From positions 1-64,000 of the forward strand of contig QQVO01000068.1 of the NCBI GenBank assembly GCA_003388505.1: a DNA stretch of 64,000 nucleotides, written 5' to 3'. Positions within the stretch are counted from its first letter, which is position 1. Every line of letters starts with the position of its first letter. A model generated the notes under the pieces. That model did not search any database. It was not told the origin of the DNA and was given only the letters and a program-made list of their open reading frames with translations. The translations under genes were made by a program, and so were the position numbers. The stretch comes from Planctomycetota bacterium. GTDB lineage: Bacteria > Planctomycetota > Planctomycetia > Planctomycetales > Planctomycetaceae. Shown piece by piece: positions 16,891 to 26,468 of this stretch.

Positions 16891-18504
16891 ATGGTCTCTA
16901 AAGTCCTGGCGCTGCTGGTGCGAGCACTGCGGGTTGACTCACGTCGCCTTCCGTCGCACGTCCTGCGCCTGGGACTGCTGGGGATCGTGGTGATCGTGCT
17001 GTTCTATTCGCAACTCATCGGGTTCATGATCGGCGCTCCCGGACTCAGGTTCTTTATGGGACTGTCCTGGATCAATTTCGTATTCGCATCGCTTGCGGGC
17101 TGCCTGCTGTTTGCCACGTCGATCACGGAAGAGAAAGAATTGCAGACGCTCGGCCTGCTGCGAATGGCCGACGTCGGTCCGCTGGCGCTGCTGCTGGGCA
17201 AGACGGTTCCGAGACTGCTGGCGGTGTTGCTGATTCTTTCGGTCCAGTTTCCCTTCACGCTGCTCGCCATCACGTTGGGGGGCGTTTCGTGGCCGCAGGT
17301 TCAAGCGGCGTTCTGCACGCTGTTCGCCCACATCGTGCTGGTCGGAACGATCGGCGTGCTCTGTTCGGTGGTTTTTCGCCGTTCGGCAGCGGCTGTGGCA
17401 GTCTCGTTTCTGCTGATCTGCGGAATGATCTTCGTGCCGTCGATCCTGCTCGGTTTTCTGTCGCTGGGGAGTCCGGGGCCGGGCTCTGGCGGCTGGACGG
17501 TGATGATCCACGAGTGGCTGAACATCTTTGCCACTCAACTGGATGAAGCGAGCGGGGCGAGGCGACTGGGGGAGACGCTGTCGAGCACGTTTCAAGGTCC
17601 GGTCGTCGGGAAGCAGGTGCTGGTCAATCTGGGAGCGGGGCTGGCGATCTTCGGGTGCGCGTGGCTGTTGTTTGATCCGTGCAACCGCACGCTTGACGCG
17701 AGTCCGGGGCGTGCGTCGCTTTGGAATCGGCTGAGCAGGAAGCGGCCGCCGCGCCGGGCCTGGCAGTTGGCCATCCTGGGCAAGGACTTTCAGCAGTTCG
17801 CACACGGCCGCAGAGGACTGATCGGGAGATTGGTTGCGTACGGCGTCGTGATTCCGTCAGTTCTGGTTCTGTTCAACATCCACCGTCTGCATCGCGTCGA
17901 CGCGGAAGACTTCGGCAACCTGGCGATGGGGCTCGTGGTGTTCCTCTTTCTTCCGCTGGAGTTGCTGCTGCTGGCAGCGCGGATCTTTCGAGAGGAGACG
18001 AGGGACCGGACCTGGCCGACGCTGATGGCATTGCCGTTGTCGCTGCCGGAGATCGCCTATCCGAAACTGTTCGGCAGCCTGCTTGCGATCGTCCCGTTGC
18101 TGTTTTACCTGCTGTTGGGCGCATGCCTCGCCCCGCTCACGATCGCAGACATGATCGACAACTTCATCGAATACCCGTACGGGTTGATGTGGATCGCGAT
18201 CGTATTGCTCGGCGTGCTCATTGTGCTGCACTTCGCCACGCTGTATTCAATGATGACCAACACCTGGCTGGGGATTCTGCTGGCGCTCGGGACCGGTTTT
18301 CTGCTGCTGATTTTGACCTATATGGCGGTGGCGGCGCCGGTTTTCTTGTGGATGATGAGCCAACGGGGAATGACGACCGGATTCGATGAAGAAGTTTATC
18401 TCACGATTGCGGCGGTCATTGTGGGAGCGATCTACTGCGCCATCGCTGCGGCAATGCACTACGCCATTGCAAGCCGCTTGCGCGCGGATGCACAGCGTGA
18501 TTGA
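16891..18504 (+). CDS. ABC-2-like transporter permease
   Basis: 537 residues with about twelve hydrophobic segments arranged as two halves of six separated by a soluble loop near residues 265-300 containing WQLAILGKDFQQF. The layout matches two-half ABC-2 type permeases common in planctomycetes (half 1 after residue 20, half 2 after residue 300). The TSITEEKELQTLGLLRMADVG and FREETRDRTWPTLMALPLSLPEI segments are the E-loop-like cytoplasmic motifs (EKE/EET followed by TLGLL or TLMAL) expected to contact an ATPase. No ATPase gene is adjacent, so the partner must be elsewhere. ATG 16891 is preferred over 16732. Confidence 0.8.
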   Translation: MVSKVLALLVRALRVDSRRLPSHVLRLGLLGIVVIVLFYSQLIGFMIGAPGLRFFMGLSWINFVFASLAGCLLFATSITEEKELQTLGLLRMADVGPLALLLGKTVPRLLAVLLILSVQFPFTLLAITLGGVSWPQVQAAFCTLFAHIVLVGTIGVLCSVVFRRSAAAVAVSFLLICGMIFVPSILLGFLSLGSPGPGSGGWTVMIHEWLNIFATQLDEASGARRLGETLSSTFQGPVVGKQVLVNLGAGLAIFGCAWLLFDPCNRTLDASPGRASLWNRLSRKRPPRRAWQLAILGKDFQQFAHGRRGLIGRLVAYGVVIPSVLVLFNIHRLHRVDAEDFGNLAMGLVVFLFLPLELLLLAARIFREETRDRTWPTLMALPLSLPEIAYPKLFGSLLAIVPLLFYLLLGACLAPLTIADMIDNFIEYPYGLMWIAIVLLGVLIVLHFATLYSMMTNTWLGILLALGTGFLLLILTYMAVAAPVFLWMMSQRGMTTGFDEEVYLTIAAVIVGAIYCAIAAAMHYAIASRLRADAQRD

Positions 18505-18591
18505 TCGGAGCGGCCGGGAGCGAGAAGTCGTCCCGTGCTACTCACGCATGAAACCTTGTCTTCCTGCGCAAATTGTTGCGATTGTCCATAT

Positions 18592-18690
18592 CGCACGCTG
18601 CCAGCGTGCGTCAGCGGTCTGTGCGATCAGCGGCACGCACGCAAGGCTGCGTGCGCTACATTGGGGGGTTGCGGCCTCCAGCCGCGCTGG
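18592..18690. repeat. cluster of three hairpins (GCACGCT / GCGGCC type)
   Basis: Three stems in a row: CGCACGCT/AGCGTGCG (18592-18610), GCACGCA/TGCGTGC (18633-18654) and GCGGC/GCCGC (18671-18685). The second and third are joined by GCTACATTG and GGTTGCGGCC, the same linker pattern found between two different stems at 44526-44578. Related sequence GACGCACGCTGGCAGC occurs inverted at 14900-14914. Lies between the convergent ends of the permease and acyltransferase genes and may terminate both. Confidence 0.6.
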
Positions 18691-18696
18691 AAACGA

Positions 18697-19419
18697 TCAG
18701 GCGGCGCGGCGCAGCGGCTGCCAGTCGATCTCCGGCGGCTGGGGGATTTTCACCTCGCGGCCTTCAGCGACCGCGTCGAGGTAGGTCTGCAGGTCATCCA
18801 TCGCCTGCTGCAACTGGACGCGATACGGCCCCAGTTCGTTGCGGTGCAATCCCTGCGGAACATGGATCGGCGCGCCCGCTCCGCAGTAGGCCTTGGTGAA
18901 GGGGAGGGGAATCACCAGATCGGTCCACCGGCCGCGGGGACGGACGGCGCGACGCGCGGCGAACGCCACCGGTACGATCGGGCGGCCGGACTGCGAAGCG
19001 AGAAAGACGATCCCCTCCTTCACAGTGCGTCGCGGTCCGCGCGGGCCGTCGGTCGCAATCACAATGTTGTAGTCGGCCGCGGCTTCGAGCATCTGCCGCA
19101 TTGCCTGGGCGCCACCGCGCCGGCTCGACCCCCGGATCGGATGAATTCCAATGACCTCCAGTGTATCGGCGACGTAGCTGCCGTCGGCGTGCTGGCTGAC
19201 GAGGGCCGCGACTTTCCATCCCGGCAGTGGAAACACGAGCCCGGCGATGCCGTCGTGCCAGGCGCAGTAGATGAAGCGTTGATCGCCGGTGGAACCGTAG
19301 GGACAGATGCCGGGGGCTGCGATTCGCACCTCGATGCGCACGAAGATGAAGAGCAGGCGGAAGGCCGCCGTCATGATGCGGGCCAGGAAACGAATGACGC
19401 GGCGGTTGCGGATCTTCAT
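18697..19419 (-). CDS. DUF374 lysophospholipid-acyltransferase-like protein
   Basis: 240 residues. One N-terminal hydrophobic segment (RIMTAAFRLLFIFVRI) anchors a domain with the DUF374 signatures AWHDGIAGLVF, VSQHADGSYVADTLE, RGSSRRGGAQAM and TDGPRGPRRTVKEG. The family is related to lysophospholipid/lipid A acyltransferases and is thought to act on lipids at the inner face of the membrane; the H(x)nD-type pair is visible in AWHDG. ATG 19419 is chosen over a TTG at 19467 because the DUF374 helix starts right after it. Ends within a few bases of the hairpin cluster. Confidence 0.88.
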   Translation of the reverse strand: MKIRNRRVIRFLARIMTAAFRLLFIFVRIEVRIAAPGICPYGSTGDQRFIYCAWHDGIAGLVFPLPGWKVAALVSQHADGSYVADTLEVIGIHPIRGSSRRGGAQAMRQMLEAAADYNIVIATDGPRGPRRTVKEGIVFLASQSGRPIVPVAFAARRAVRPRGRWTDLVIPLPFTKAYCGAGAPIHVPQGLHRNELGPYRVQLQQAMDDLQTYLDAVAEGREVKIPQPPEIDWQPLRRAA

Positions 19420-19485
19420 ACTGGTGTTCTGCTTGGGATGTTCGGCCCACCGCAAGTGGTTCGTCAATCCTGAATCGATGAGTGG

Positions 19486-19561
19486 GGCGCCACTGGTTTC
19501 GCCAGTGCATTCCCGGGTTGAGGTCGTCGCTGCTGCGCACTGGCAGAATGCCGGTGGCAGC
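19486..19561. repeat. hairpin-pair element (GCCACTGG type), diverged
   Basis: GCGCCACTGGTTTCGCCAGT (19488-19507) faces GCACTGGCAGAATGCCGGTG (19537-19556). Each half is a hairpin with an ACTGGC-type stem. A better preserved copy is at 33071-33144. Lies in the 474-base divergent space before the unknown gene at 19894. Confidence 0.55.
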
Positions 19562-19661
19562 CGCGCGCGGGGTTGTAGGGGAATCGTCCGAACCGGTCAA
19601 TTGGAATCGACTTACGGCGGTCGCGTCACCGGATTCAGCTTGACCGGCCTGAATCGGCGGC

Positions 19662-19707
19662 CAAGAATTGATGGATGGATCGGACTTCCCCGATCCATCA
19701 ATTCTTG
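19662..19707. terminator. long perfect-arm hairpin
   Basis: Arms CAAGAATTGATGGAT (19662-19676) and its exact complement (19693-19707) form a 15-bp stem; the inner bases GATCGG/CCCCGATC extend it apart from a four-base GGAT bulge that duplicates the stem end. It directly precedes repeat R1 copy 2. AT-rich and lacking a T-run, it could be a regulatory RNA structure or a repeat scar rather than a terminator. Confidence 0.45.
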
Positions 19708-19708
19708 C

Positions 19709-19813
19709 TAAGAGCAAATTGCTCTACCATGTGTCCGCGTCGAGCGGTTTTCGGCGATAGAACCCGCGATTCCGCGAGACAGATCGTCTACGCTGATTCG
19801 CAGAGCGCGTTGT
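19709..19813 (+). repeat. dispersed repeat family R1, copy 2
   Basis: Begins with the perfect palindrome AGAGCAAATTGCTCT (19711-19725), then shares CATGTGTCCGCGTCGA and TCCGCGAGACAGATCG with copies 1 and 3. The right end (CAGAGCGCG) is the most diverged of the three. It sits within what would be an in-frame N-terminal extension of the following gene, showing that extension is not real. Confidence 0.75.
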
Positions 19814-19893
19814 TCCACGTGCTCAACGGTCACATCGACCAGCCCATCGGAAGATCGAGGAGTTGCCTTGGCGGCGAGTTAGAGGAGATTGGC

Positions 19894-20427
19894 ATGCAGC
19901 GTGTTCTGGCCGGTTCCGAACAATTGAGGCGACTCTTCGCCGCATTGACCGAGCAGACCTTCCAGGTCGAATACGGAGTCGCCGATCCGCCGCTGGTCGA
20001 TTATCTGTCCGACATGCTGACGCGGTTTGTCCGCATCGAGGCGGTGTTTCGCATTCGCGACATGGAGGGACGGCGGCTTGAAGAAGTCGCCGAGATGTTG
20101 CTCGAAGCGGAGCAGACCGAGGACCGGCCGCGGCGGGAGATCCACCGGCACATCGGCGATTTCACGTTGTTCTGGACGGGCGTCTATCCGGAGGCTCTCA
20201 AGCAGATGCGCTCGTGGGCGCGGAAGGACGCGCTGGTCGATTACCGCGAGCAGGGGAAGCGGTCCTATCTGATCGCCAGCACATTCGACGAGGCCCCCTA
20301 TCACGACGAAGCGGCGATCCTGCGTCGTTTGAGTGACGAGTTCGATCTGTGCTCCGCAGGCCTGGCTCAGGTCCGTCGCGAATGGGAACGCCGTCCCGAC
20401 TCGGGATGGACTCCCGATCTCAACTGA
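19894..20427 (+). CDS. conserved-looking hypothetical protein
   Basis: 177 residues, all helical and soluble, not assigned to a named family. The centre LVDYLSDMLTRFVRIEAVFRIRDMEGRRLEEVAEML is followed by an EIHRHIGDFTLFWTGVYPEALK block that may hold a metal or cofactor site (HRHIGD). AGAGGAG at 19881-19887 is a good ribosome binding site for ATG 19894. Codon use matches neighbours. Monocistronic. Confidence 0.8.
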   Translation: MQRVLAGSEQLRRLFAALTEQTFQVEYGVADPPLVDYLSDMLTRFVRIEAVFRIRDMEGRRLEEVAEMLLEAEQTEDRPRREIHRHIGDFTLFWTGVYPEALKQMRSWARKDALVDYREQGKRSYLIASTFDEAPYHDEAAILRRLSDEFDLCSAGLAQVRREWERRPDSGWTPDLN

Positions 20428-20532
20428 CGTCGATTGAGTCGCAACGACCGGCCGGCACAGAGTCCGACGTGAGCGGATTGTGTGGATTCTTTGGAATAGT
20501 GGTCGGCGGCCGTTGTCATCGCTCGCAGGGAA

Positions 20533-20548
20533 CAGACGGCTGGCGCCG
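20533..20548. repeat. GACGGC hairpin in a gene-free stretch
   Basis: GACGGC-TGGC-GCCGTC is a short perfect hairpin in the 299-base space between the two unknown genes. Otherwise the stretch 20428-20726 shows no convincing gene or signal. Confidence 0.3.
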
Positions 20549-20726
20549 TCGGTGTCCGGAGAAATCGGACGACTGTGGCTTCCAGTTGGCAGGAAGATTC
20601 GGCTTCGACCTCGCCGACGGCCGACGAATCTGAAGGGCCTGTTTTTCGGTGTGAGCGTCGCCGGTGTGCGAAGTCGACGTTCCACCAGGTCGTTGGCCAA
20701 GTTGATGTCCTGCGGAGGCGGTGAAG

Positions 20727-21011
20727 ATGCCTGTGATGAATTCGGGGCCGGTTGATCTGGTGGAGGAACTCCGTCTGAGGCGTTGGGCCAGGCTTCACCA
20801 TGTGCCGGCCGATGAGCGCGACGGGGACTGGCACCCGGTGATTCACGATGAGATGCGGCGGAAGGATGTCGAGGCGGACGGGACTGATCGGGAGGTTTCT
20901 CCGTATGTGCCGCTGGCCCCGGAGACGGCACGGTTGCATCAGCCGCACGAGAGAGAGGCCCCGTACTTCTTCACCACGCCTGCACCGGTTGATCAGTTGC
21001 ACTACACGTAG
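20727..21011 (+). CDS. small acidic/basic hypothetical protein
   Basis: 94 residues starting MPVMNSGPVDLVEELRLRRW. Contains a helical charged region (ELRLRRWARLHHV) followed by ERDGDWHPVIHDEMRRKDVE and a Pro-rich C-terminus ending in HYT. No membrane segment or signal. GGAGG at 20714-20718 is spaced eight bases from ATG 20727, supporting the start. Not recognised; composition and ribosome binding site suggest a real gene. Confidence 0.65.
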   Translation: MPVMNSGPVDLVEELRLRRWARLHHVPADERDGDWHPVIHDEMRRKDVEADGTDREVSPYVPLAPETARLHQPHEREAPYFFTTPAPVDQLHYT

Positions 21012-21195
21012 GTCTCCGACTGCGTGCTGATCGATCGCTGATCGGGATGTGCTCAGCGAATCTTCCGGTCGCCATGTGAGATCGCACGCGAGCGGCGACG
21101 TGATCGGAATGGCTCGCCATTGACAGATGCGCCTCCGGTGCTGAAGCTGACGCTGGTTTTCGTGTCAGCCCCACAGCACTCACTGGAGGACGCAA

Positions 21196-23637
21196 ATGTT
21201 CCGCCAAACTGTCGCGCTGCTGTACCCGTTGAGCGCGGCCATCGCCTGTCTGGTGTCCCCGGACTGCGGCCGCGCCGAGGAGAGTGCAATCACCCGGCAT
21301 TGGCTGTGGACAACCGCGCATGCAATCCCCAAGGACACTGTGAGCGAAGGGAGCGGATACTTCTCGATCGTCGAAGGGAGGAACGGGAAGATCTACGTCG
21401 GGACGGCGAAGTACCGGCACAACTGCTTCCTGGTGGAGTTCGACCCGGCGACCGACGACATGCGGGTCGTGCTCGACGCGCACCAGGCGATCGGAACCGA
21501 CGCGACCGGCTTCGCAGCCCAGGCGAAGTTCCATACACGCAACAATGTCGGCGCGAGCGGGAAGATCTACCTGGCCACCAAGCAGGGGTATCCGCAGGAG
21601 GGCGAAGAGCGGACCGACTATCCCGGCGGCTACCCGATGGTTTTCGATCCATCGACGGAAACGACACGCGTGTACGACATTCCGATTCCCCATCAGGGGA
21701 TCATCAGCATCACGCCCGACGAGTCGCGGGGGCTGGCTTATCTCTCGACCTGCTCCGACGAACGGCCGATCGAGAGCACGCATTTCATGATTCTCGACCT
21801 GGAGTCGGGGGAGTATCGCGACCTGCTCGACTGCGAGCACATGTACGCATTCATCGTCGTGGATCACCTGGGGCGGGCTTACCATCCGATTCGCGGCGGC
21901 GAAATCGCCCGCTACAATCCGGACGCAAACCGGTTGGAGAGGCTGGCGCAGACGATTGACGGGGCGCCCCCGACGGAAGAGTCGCTGCTGGCCCATCCGG
22001 AATCGCATCCCATCAACTGGGAAGTGTCGCCCGATCGCCAGACGCTCTACGCGGTCGCGATGAGCGGCAACCAGCTCTATGCGTATGACTTGACGGCGGA
22101 CGGCCAGGTCTTGCCGGGGCGAAGTCTGGGAACCTTGATCCCGGACGCCGAGTCGACCGATTGCCGGGCGATGTGCGTTGCAGCGGACGGCACGGTCTGG
22201 GCCGGAGTCGGCGCGACATTCGCCGAGCGGGGCGCGTTTCTGCATCTGGTCAGCTACACGCCCGGGACGGACGGTCCGGTCGACCACGGTCCGATTGCGA
22301 TTGGAAATCCCGACTACACGGAGTTCACCGACGAGCAGGGGGAACCGCTGAAGTTCCATCACGGGGTTTACTCGCTCGCGGACGGAACGCTGTTGCCGCG
22401 GTACGTGATTATGGGCATCTGCGCTGCGGCGGACGGATCGGTGTATCTCACAACGCTGGCGCCGTTCACGCTGCACAGAATTCGGCTGCCGAAAGTGGCC
22501 GGGGTCGCGACCGTGTACCTTCACAATTCGCACGCGGACGTGATTCTCTCGCGGCTGGTGGAGACCGACACTCTCGACGGAGAAGGGCAGAAGTCGCCTC
22601 TGGAGTTGGCGTCGCTGTACGTCGACCAGAAGCCGGCCGGCGACTTCAGCGAGGAGTACGCGGAGCGGTACGGATTCCGGGTGACGGACACAATTCCGGA
22701 CGCGCTGACGCTTGGCGGCGACGAACTGGCGGTCGACGGTGTGATGCTCGTGGCGGAGCACGGGGACTATCCGGAATCGGACACGGGACAGTTCATGTTT
22801 CCGAAGCGGCGGATGTTTTCGGAGATTGCGGAGACGATGGAGCGCACCGGGCGCGTTGTTCCGGTCTTTTTCGACAAGCATCTGGCGGACAACTGGGACG
22901 ACGCCAGGTGGATCTATGACCGGGCTCAGGAGTTGGGAATCCCGCTGATGGCGGGCTCTTCGCTGCCGGTGTGCTGGCGGGATCCTCCGGTTGACGTTCG
23001 CCGCGGCGCTCCGCTGCAGGAGATTGTGGCGGTTTCGTACCATCGGCTCGACGCGTACGGGTTCCATGCGCTGGAAATGGTGCAATGCCTTGCGGAGCGG
23101 CGGAACGGGGGGGAGTCGGGCGTGCGCTCGGTGCAGTGTCTTTCGGGAGATGCTGTGTGGGAGGCGGGGCAGGACGGGGTCTACAGCCCGGATCTCCTGT
23201 CAGCGGCTTTGGGGCGCTTGAAGCTGCGACCGATCCCCGAGGAGAAGCGACTGGAGGATCTGGTCGCAGAGCCGGTGCTGTTCGTCATCGATTACGAAGA
23301 CGGCCTGCGGGCCAACGTGCTGACGCTGAACGGCGCCGTCGCCGAGTGGGCATGTGCGTGGCGGTATGCGGACGACGATGCGGTGGAGTCGACCCTGTTC
23401 GAGGTGCAGGAGGTTGAGCCGTTCCACCACTTCAACTATCTGCTGCTGGGGGTCGAGAAGATGATGCTGAGCGGGCGGCCTGCCTGGCCGGTCGAGCGAA
23501 CGCTCCTGACGAGCGGCATGCTTGATGCGCTGCTGCGTTCGAAACGGGACGGCGGAGCGCGGCTTGAGACGCCCGAATTGTCGATCGATTACAACACCGC
23601 CTGGAACTGGCAGCAGCCTCCCGATCCGCCGCAGTGA
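21196..23637 (+). CDS. secreted two-domain protein: beta-propeller plus Rossmann-like domain
   Basis: 813 residues with a signal peptide (LYPLSAAIACLVSPDCGRA). Residues about 35-430 contain repeated strands such as GKIYVGTAK, GKIYLATKQG, GRAYHPIRGG, GTVWAGVG and GSVYLTTLAP, typical of a seven-blade propeller. From about residue 430 an unrelated domain begins (VYLHNSHADVILSRLVETDTLDGEG, LASLYVDQKP, LTLGGDELAVDGVMLVAEHGDYP, PVFFDKHLADNWDDARWIYDRAQ, LMAGSSLPVCWRDPP) that resembles oxidoreductase-like (Gfo/Idh-like) domains seen in planctomycete secreted proteins. Substrate unknown; a role in extracellular sugar processing is inference. Confidence 0.75.
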   Translation: MFRQTVALLYPLSAAIACLVSPDCGRAEESAITRHWLWTTAHAIPKDTVSEGSGYFSIVEGRNGKIYVGTAKYRHNCFLVEFDPATDDMRVVLDAHQAIGTDATGFAAQAKFHTRNNVGASGKIYLATKQGYPQEGEERTDYPGGYPMVFDPSTETTRVYDIPIPHQGIISITPDESRGLAYLSTCSDERPIESTHFMILDLESGEYRDLLDCEHMYAFIVVDHLGRAYHPIRGGEIARYNPDANRLERLAQTIDGAPPTEESLLAHPESHPINWEVSPDRQTLYAVAMSGNQLYAYDLTADGQVLPGRSLGTLIPDAESTDCRAMCVAADGTVWAGVGATFAERGAFLHLVSYTPGTDGPVDHGPIAIGNPDYTEFTDEQGEPLKFHHGVYSLADGTLLPRYVIMGICAAADGSVYLTTLAPFTLHRIRLPKVAGVATVYLHNSHADVILSRLVETDTLDGEGQKSPLELASLYVDQKPAGDFSEEYAERYGFRVTDTIPDALTLGGDELAVDGVMLVAEHGDYPESDTGQFMFPKRRMFSEIAETMERTGRVVPVFFDKHLADNWDDARWIYDRAQELGIPLMAGSSLPVCWRDPPVDVRRGAPLQEIVAVSYHRLDAYGFHALEMVQCLAERRNGGESGVRSVQCLSGDAVWEAGQDGVYSPDLLSAALGRLKLRPIPEEKRLEDLVAEPVLFVIDYEDGLRANVLTLNGAVAEWACAWRYADDDAVESTLFEVQEVEPFHHFNYLLLGVEKMMLSGRPAWPVERTLLTSGMLDALLRSKRDGGARLETPELSIDYNTAWNWQQPPDPPQ

Positions 23638-23671
23638 CGACCGTTCCGCGAACGGCGAAAACCGGGCGGGT

Positions 23672-24448
23672 TCAATTCGCTTGCGATCCCTGTTCGGCCG
23701 AATCGGGCGCGGCATTCGGATGAACGATCGTTCCGACGCGCTCGCCGGCGACGGCCCGCTGAATGCTTCCTTCGCGGAGATAATTGAAAACGCGAATCGG
23801 AATGCCGTGCTCCATGCAGTGATGGATGGCCTGAGCGTCCATCACCTGGAGATTCTGTTGCAGGACGTCCTGGAAAGTGATTTCGGAGTAGCGGACGGCG
23901 TGGGGGTTCTTTTCGGGGTCCTCGGCGTAGACGCCGTCCACGCGGGTCGCTTTGAGGAGGATATCGGCTTCAATCTCCCGCGCGCGGAGGGCCGCTGCGG
24001 TGTCGGTGGTCACGAAGGGGCTGCCGGTTCCCGCCGCGAGAATCACGACCCGGCCTTTTTCGAGGTGCCGCACGCAGCGGCGGCGGATGAAAGGCTCGGC
24101 GACGCCCTCCATGCGAATGGCGGAAAGGAGCCGCGTCTCGACGCCGACGTTTTCCAGTGCGTCCTGCAGGGCCAGACCGTTGATTACGGTGGCGAGCATG
24201 CCCATGTAATGGGCGGTGGCGGTGCGGATGGCTTCACTGACCTGTGAAAACTGCTTCCCGCGAAGGATGTTCCCGCCGCCGCAAACGATGGCCAGTTCGA
24301 CGCCCGCCTCCGCGACCGATTTGATCTGCTGTGAGATGCTGGTGACTTCCTCCATGGAAATGCCGCCGGACCGGTCGCGACAAAAGCTCTCGCCGCTGAG
24401 TTTGAGCAGGACACGCTTGTAATCCGGCTGAAAGGTCTGTGTCGTCAT
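23672..24448 (-). CDS. pyrH: UMP kinase
   Basis: 258-residue bacterial hexameric UMP kinase of the amino acid kinase fold, converting UMP to UDP. Visible motifs: [10 protein letters not shown] with the phosphate-binding Lys, [10 protein letters not shown], the helix ending [20 protein letters not shown], the [21 protein letters not shown] nucleotide/GTP-site region, and DGVYAEDP. The extra C-terminal extension of about 15 residues is unusual but harmless. No tsf, frr or rpsB neighbour, which is the common context elsewhere. ATG at 24448. Confidence 0.95.
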   Translation of the reverse strand: MTTQTFQPDYKRVLLKLSGESFCRDRSGGISMEEVTSISQQIKSVAEAGVELAIVCGGGNILRGKQFSQVSEAIRTATAHYMGMLATVINGLALQDALENVGVETRLLSAIRMEGVAEPFIRRRCVRHLEKGRVVILAAGTGSPFVTTDTAAALRAREIEADILLKATRVDGVYAEDPEKNPHAVRYSEITFQDVLQQNLQVMDAQAIHHCMEHGIPIRVFNYLREGSIQRAVAGERVGTIVHPNAAPDSAEQGSQAN

Positions 24449-24618
24449 CAGAATGAGGGCGTTTGCGATCGGGGGAGGGAGTCTTCTCGCGCGGCGGCGG
24501 GAACGAGGGCACAGAATAGCGAACAGACGACGTCCCGCCCACGGTCCCGCCGGGAGTTGAACGAAACAGGATTCGCGGACGACCTGCGGCGAAATCGTTC
24601 GCAGGCCGGACGTCCGGG

Positions 24619-26208
24619 CTAGTTGTTGCCCCCGGTCTGGAATTGGGACGCGGCGACGCCGAAGATCGCGCCTTCGAGCAGATGCCGTTCAAAGAACGCA
24701 GCGACCGCTTCCAGCGGCGTGTACTGGAGGATGATCATGTCGCCCGGCTGGATCGAGATGTCTTCCTCCTTGCGGCGGAGCGCCCGGTAGAGGTCGGCTT
24801 CGATGGTGAAGCGGCGGCCGTCGGGCAGGGTGCGGAGCACGACCGCATGGCTCGGGCTGATCGTGACGTCGCTATTGAGCGCAGAGACGCCGCCGATCGC
24901 CCGCAGCGCCGTAGCGTTCGCCGCCTGGGACTGGGCGATGGAGATCGCCTGCGTGAGCGTCAGATCGTAGTCGCGGGGCAGAGTGAACTGCCCTCCACCG
25001 AGCAACCCTCCGGTGTAAAACACCTCTGTTTCGCGAGACTCGATGAAGACGATGTCGCCGTCGTAAAGTGTGACGTCAGCCTCAGTGACGTGCGGATATT
25101 CTCCATCCGCCAACCGAACCGGGATGCGCGTGACGTTCGGATTGTCGACGGTCGCCATGTTTGTGAGATCGCCGGCCCAGAGCCAGTCGGATGATGCGTT
25201 CGGCCACTCCGTCGCAACGGGGGGCGGCGTCCAGTTCGCTCCGGGCGCCTGGAAGGAATGTCCGCCGAGCGGTGCGTGTCCGGCGGGGGTCGCAGCCGTC
25301 GGGTGGTCGTAGGCCGCATGCTGAGGCGCGGTTGTGAAACCGGACGTCTGCCGGATGTTGGATTGGCCGTGAATCGAGTGTCCGCTCCTGTGCGGAGGGA
25401 CCGGTTCGTTCGCAGGGAGCGCGGAACCGGGTGGAGAGGGACTGTTGGGACCAGGAACGGCGGGCATGGACGCGACGGCGTCGCGCCGGCGGATGACGTA
25501 GATCGCATTTTCGGCGTCCAAACCTGGGAGGCCCTCGGCGCCTTCCGCCTTGGCGAGCGCATGCAGAACGTCGTTCTCATCGGCCCGCAGGCGGACGAGT
25601 TTGGCCGTCCCTTTCTTGGTATTGCCGATGTTGACGGTGCCGACCTGATTATTGGCGGCGAGCGAGTCGGACGTCTCCTGGCGGACCACGAGGACGCGAT
25701 ACTCGCGAGGTCTCTGCAGGCTGACGACAATTCGCTTGGCGATGCTGGCGTCTCCGGCAAGGACGTCGGTGTCGACCGAGTAGGCGCGGCGAATCGCGCC
25801 CTCCACTTCCGGCAGCGTGCGGCCGGCGACGTGAACGGGATCGACGTACGGCAGGGGGATCGTCCCGTCGCCGCGGACCGTCACCGGATACCCGATCGTC
25901 GGCGGATCCTGCGGCGCAGTCGGGATGTTGATCGGAGGTTCTTCGCCCGCTTCTTCGAGATTGACGTTGAGCTTGCCGAGTACGCCCGGAATGTAAACCG
26001 CGAGGACGTCTCCCGAGTCGACGCGGTAGTTCGGCACGGGTCGCCGCACCAGCAGATTGAGGTTGATCGTCCGCTTGCCCGACCGGGAGTCTCCCCGATA
26101 TTCGTGGGGAAGATAGCTGGCGGGCACGCCCCGGAGGGGATGGCATGCGGCGCAACCGGTCAGTTGCAGCAGCCCGCACAGCAGCAACAGCAGGGCGGGA
26201 CGCCGCAC
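24619..26208 (-). CDS. Wza-like polysaccharide export outer-membrane lipoprotein
   Basis: About 529 residues. The GTG at 26208 gives a classical lipoprotein signal [18 protein letters not shown]. The polysaccharide export (PES) domain follows ([51 protein letters not shown]), then a variable Pro/Ser/Gly-rich linker of about 120 residues and SLBB-like segments ([41 protein letters not shown]). It likely forms part of the exopolysaccharide outlet channel. An in-frame ATG at 26379 exists, but the added residues are translated repeat R1, so the shorter form is preferred. The next upstream gene encodes a small lipoprotein. Confidence 0.88.
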   Translation of the reverse strand: MRRPALLLLLCGLLQLTGCAACHPLRGVPASYLPHEYRGDSRSGKRTINLNLLVRRPVPNYRVDSGDVLAVYIPGVLGKLNVNLEEAGEEPPINIPTAPQDPPTIGYPVTVRGDGTIPLPYVDPVHVAGRTLPEVEGAIRRAYSVDTDVLAGDASIAKRIVVSLQRPREYRVLVVRQETSDSLAANNQVGTVNIGNTKKGTAKLVRLRADENDVLHALAKAEGAEGLPGLDAENAIYVIRRRDAVASMPAVPGPNSPSPPGSALPANEPVPPHRSGHSIHGQSNIRQTSGFTTAPQHAAYDHPTAATPAGHAPLGGHSFQAPGANWTPPPVATEWPNASSDWLWAGDLTNMATVDNPNVTRIPVRLADGEYPHVTEADVTLYDGDIVFIESRETEVFYTGGLLGGGQFTLPRDYDLTLTQAISIAQSQAANATALRAIGGVSALNSDVTISPSHAVVLRTLPDGRRFTIEADLYRALRRKEEDISIQPGDMIILQYTPLEAVAAFFERHLLEGAIFGVAASQFQTGGNN

Positions 26209-26221
26209 GGAACGAATTCGA

Positions 26222-26327
26222 TCAGAGCAAACTGCTCTACCAGGTGTCCGCGTCGAGCGGAAATTGGACTGTCGAGGACGAGAATCCGCGAGACAGATCG
26301 CCAACACTGATTTGCAAAGCGCCCTAA
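26222..26327 (+). repeat. dispersed repeat family R1, copy 3
   Basis: Starts AGAGCAAACTGCTCT at 26224, shares GGTGTCCGCGTCGAGCGG and AATCCGCGAGACAGATCG with copy 1, and ends TTGCAAAGCGCCCTAA. It lies directly before the GTG start of the Wza-like gene, so it occupies that gene's promoter/leader position and could contribute signals to it. Confidence 0.8.
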
Positions 26328-26468
26328 CCGTACGGCCGCGGACTTTCCGCGCTTGTGCGTCGAACGTCGCGTCATCCATGACGGTGTTCCCCCGGAAACT
26401 CGTTGACTTGTCTCAATCGCCGGAGGTCGCGGTTTCCGCGATCAACCGGGCGGCGCTGTCTATCCGCG

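Noticed and set aside
19675-19893. Upstream extension of the unknown gene at 19894
   Set aside because: Encodes repeat R1 sequence and lacks a ribosome binding site; AGAGGAG precedes the ATG at 19894.
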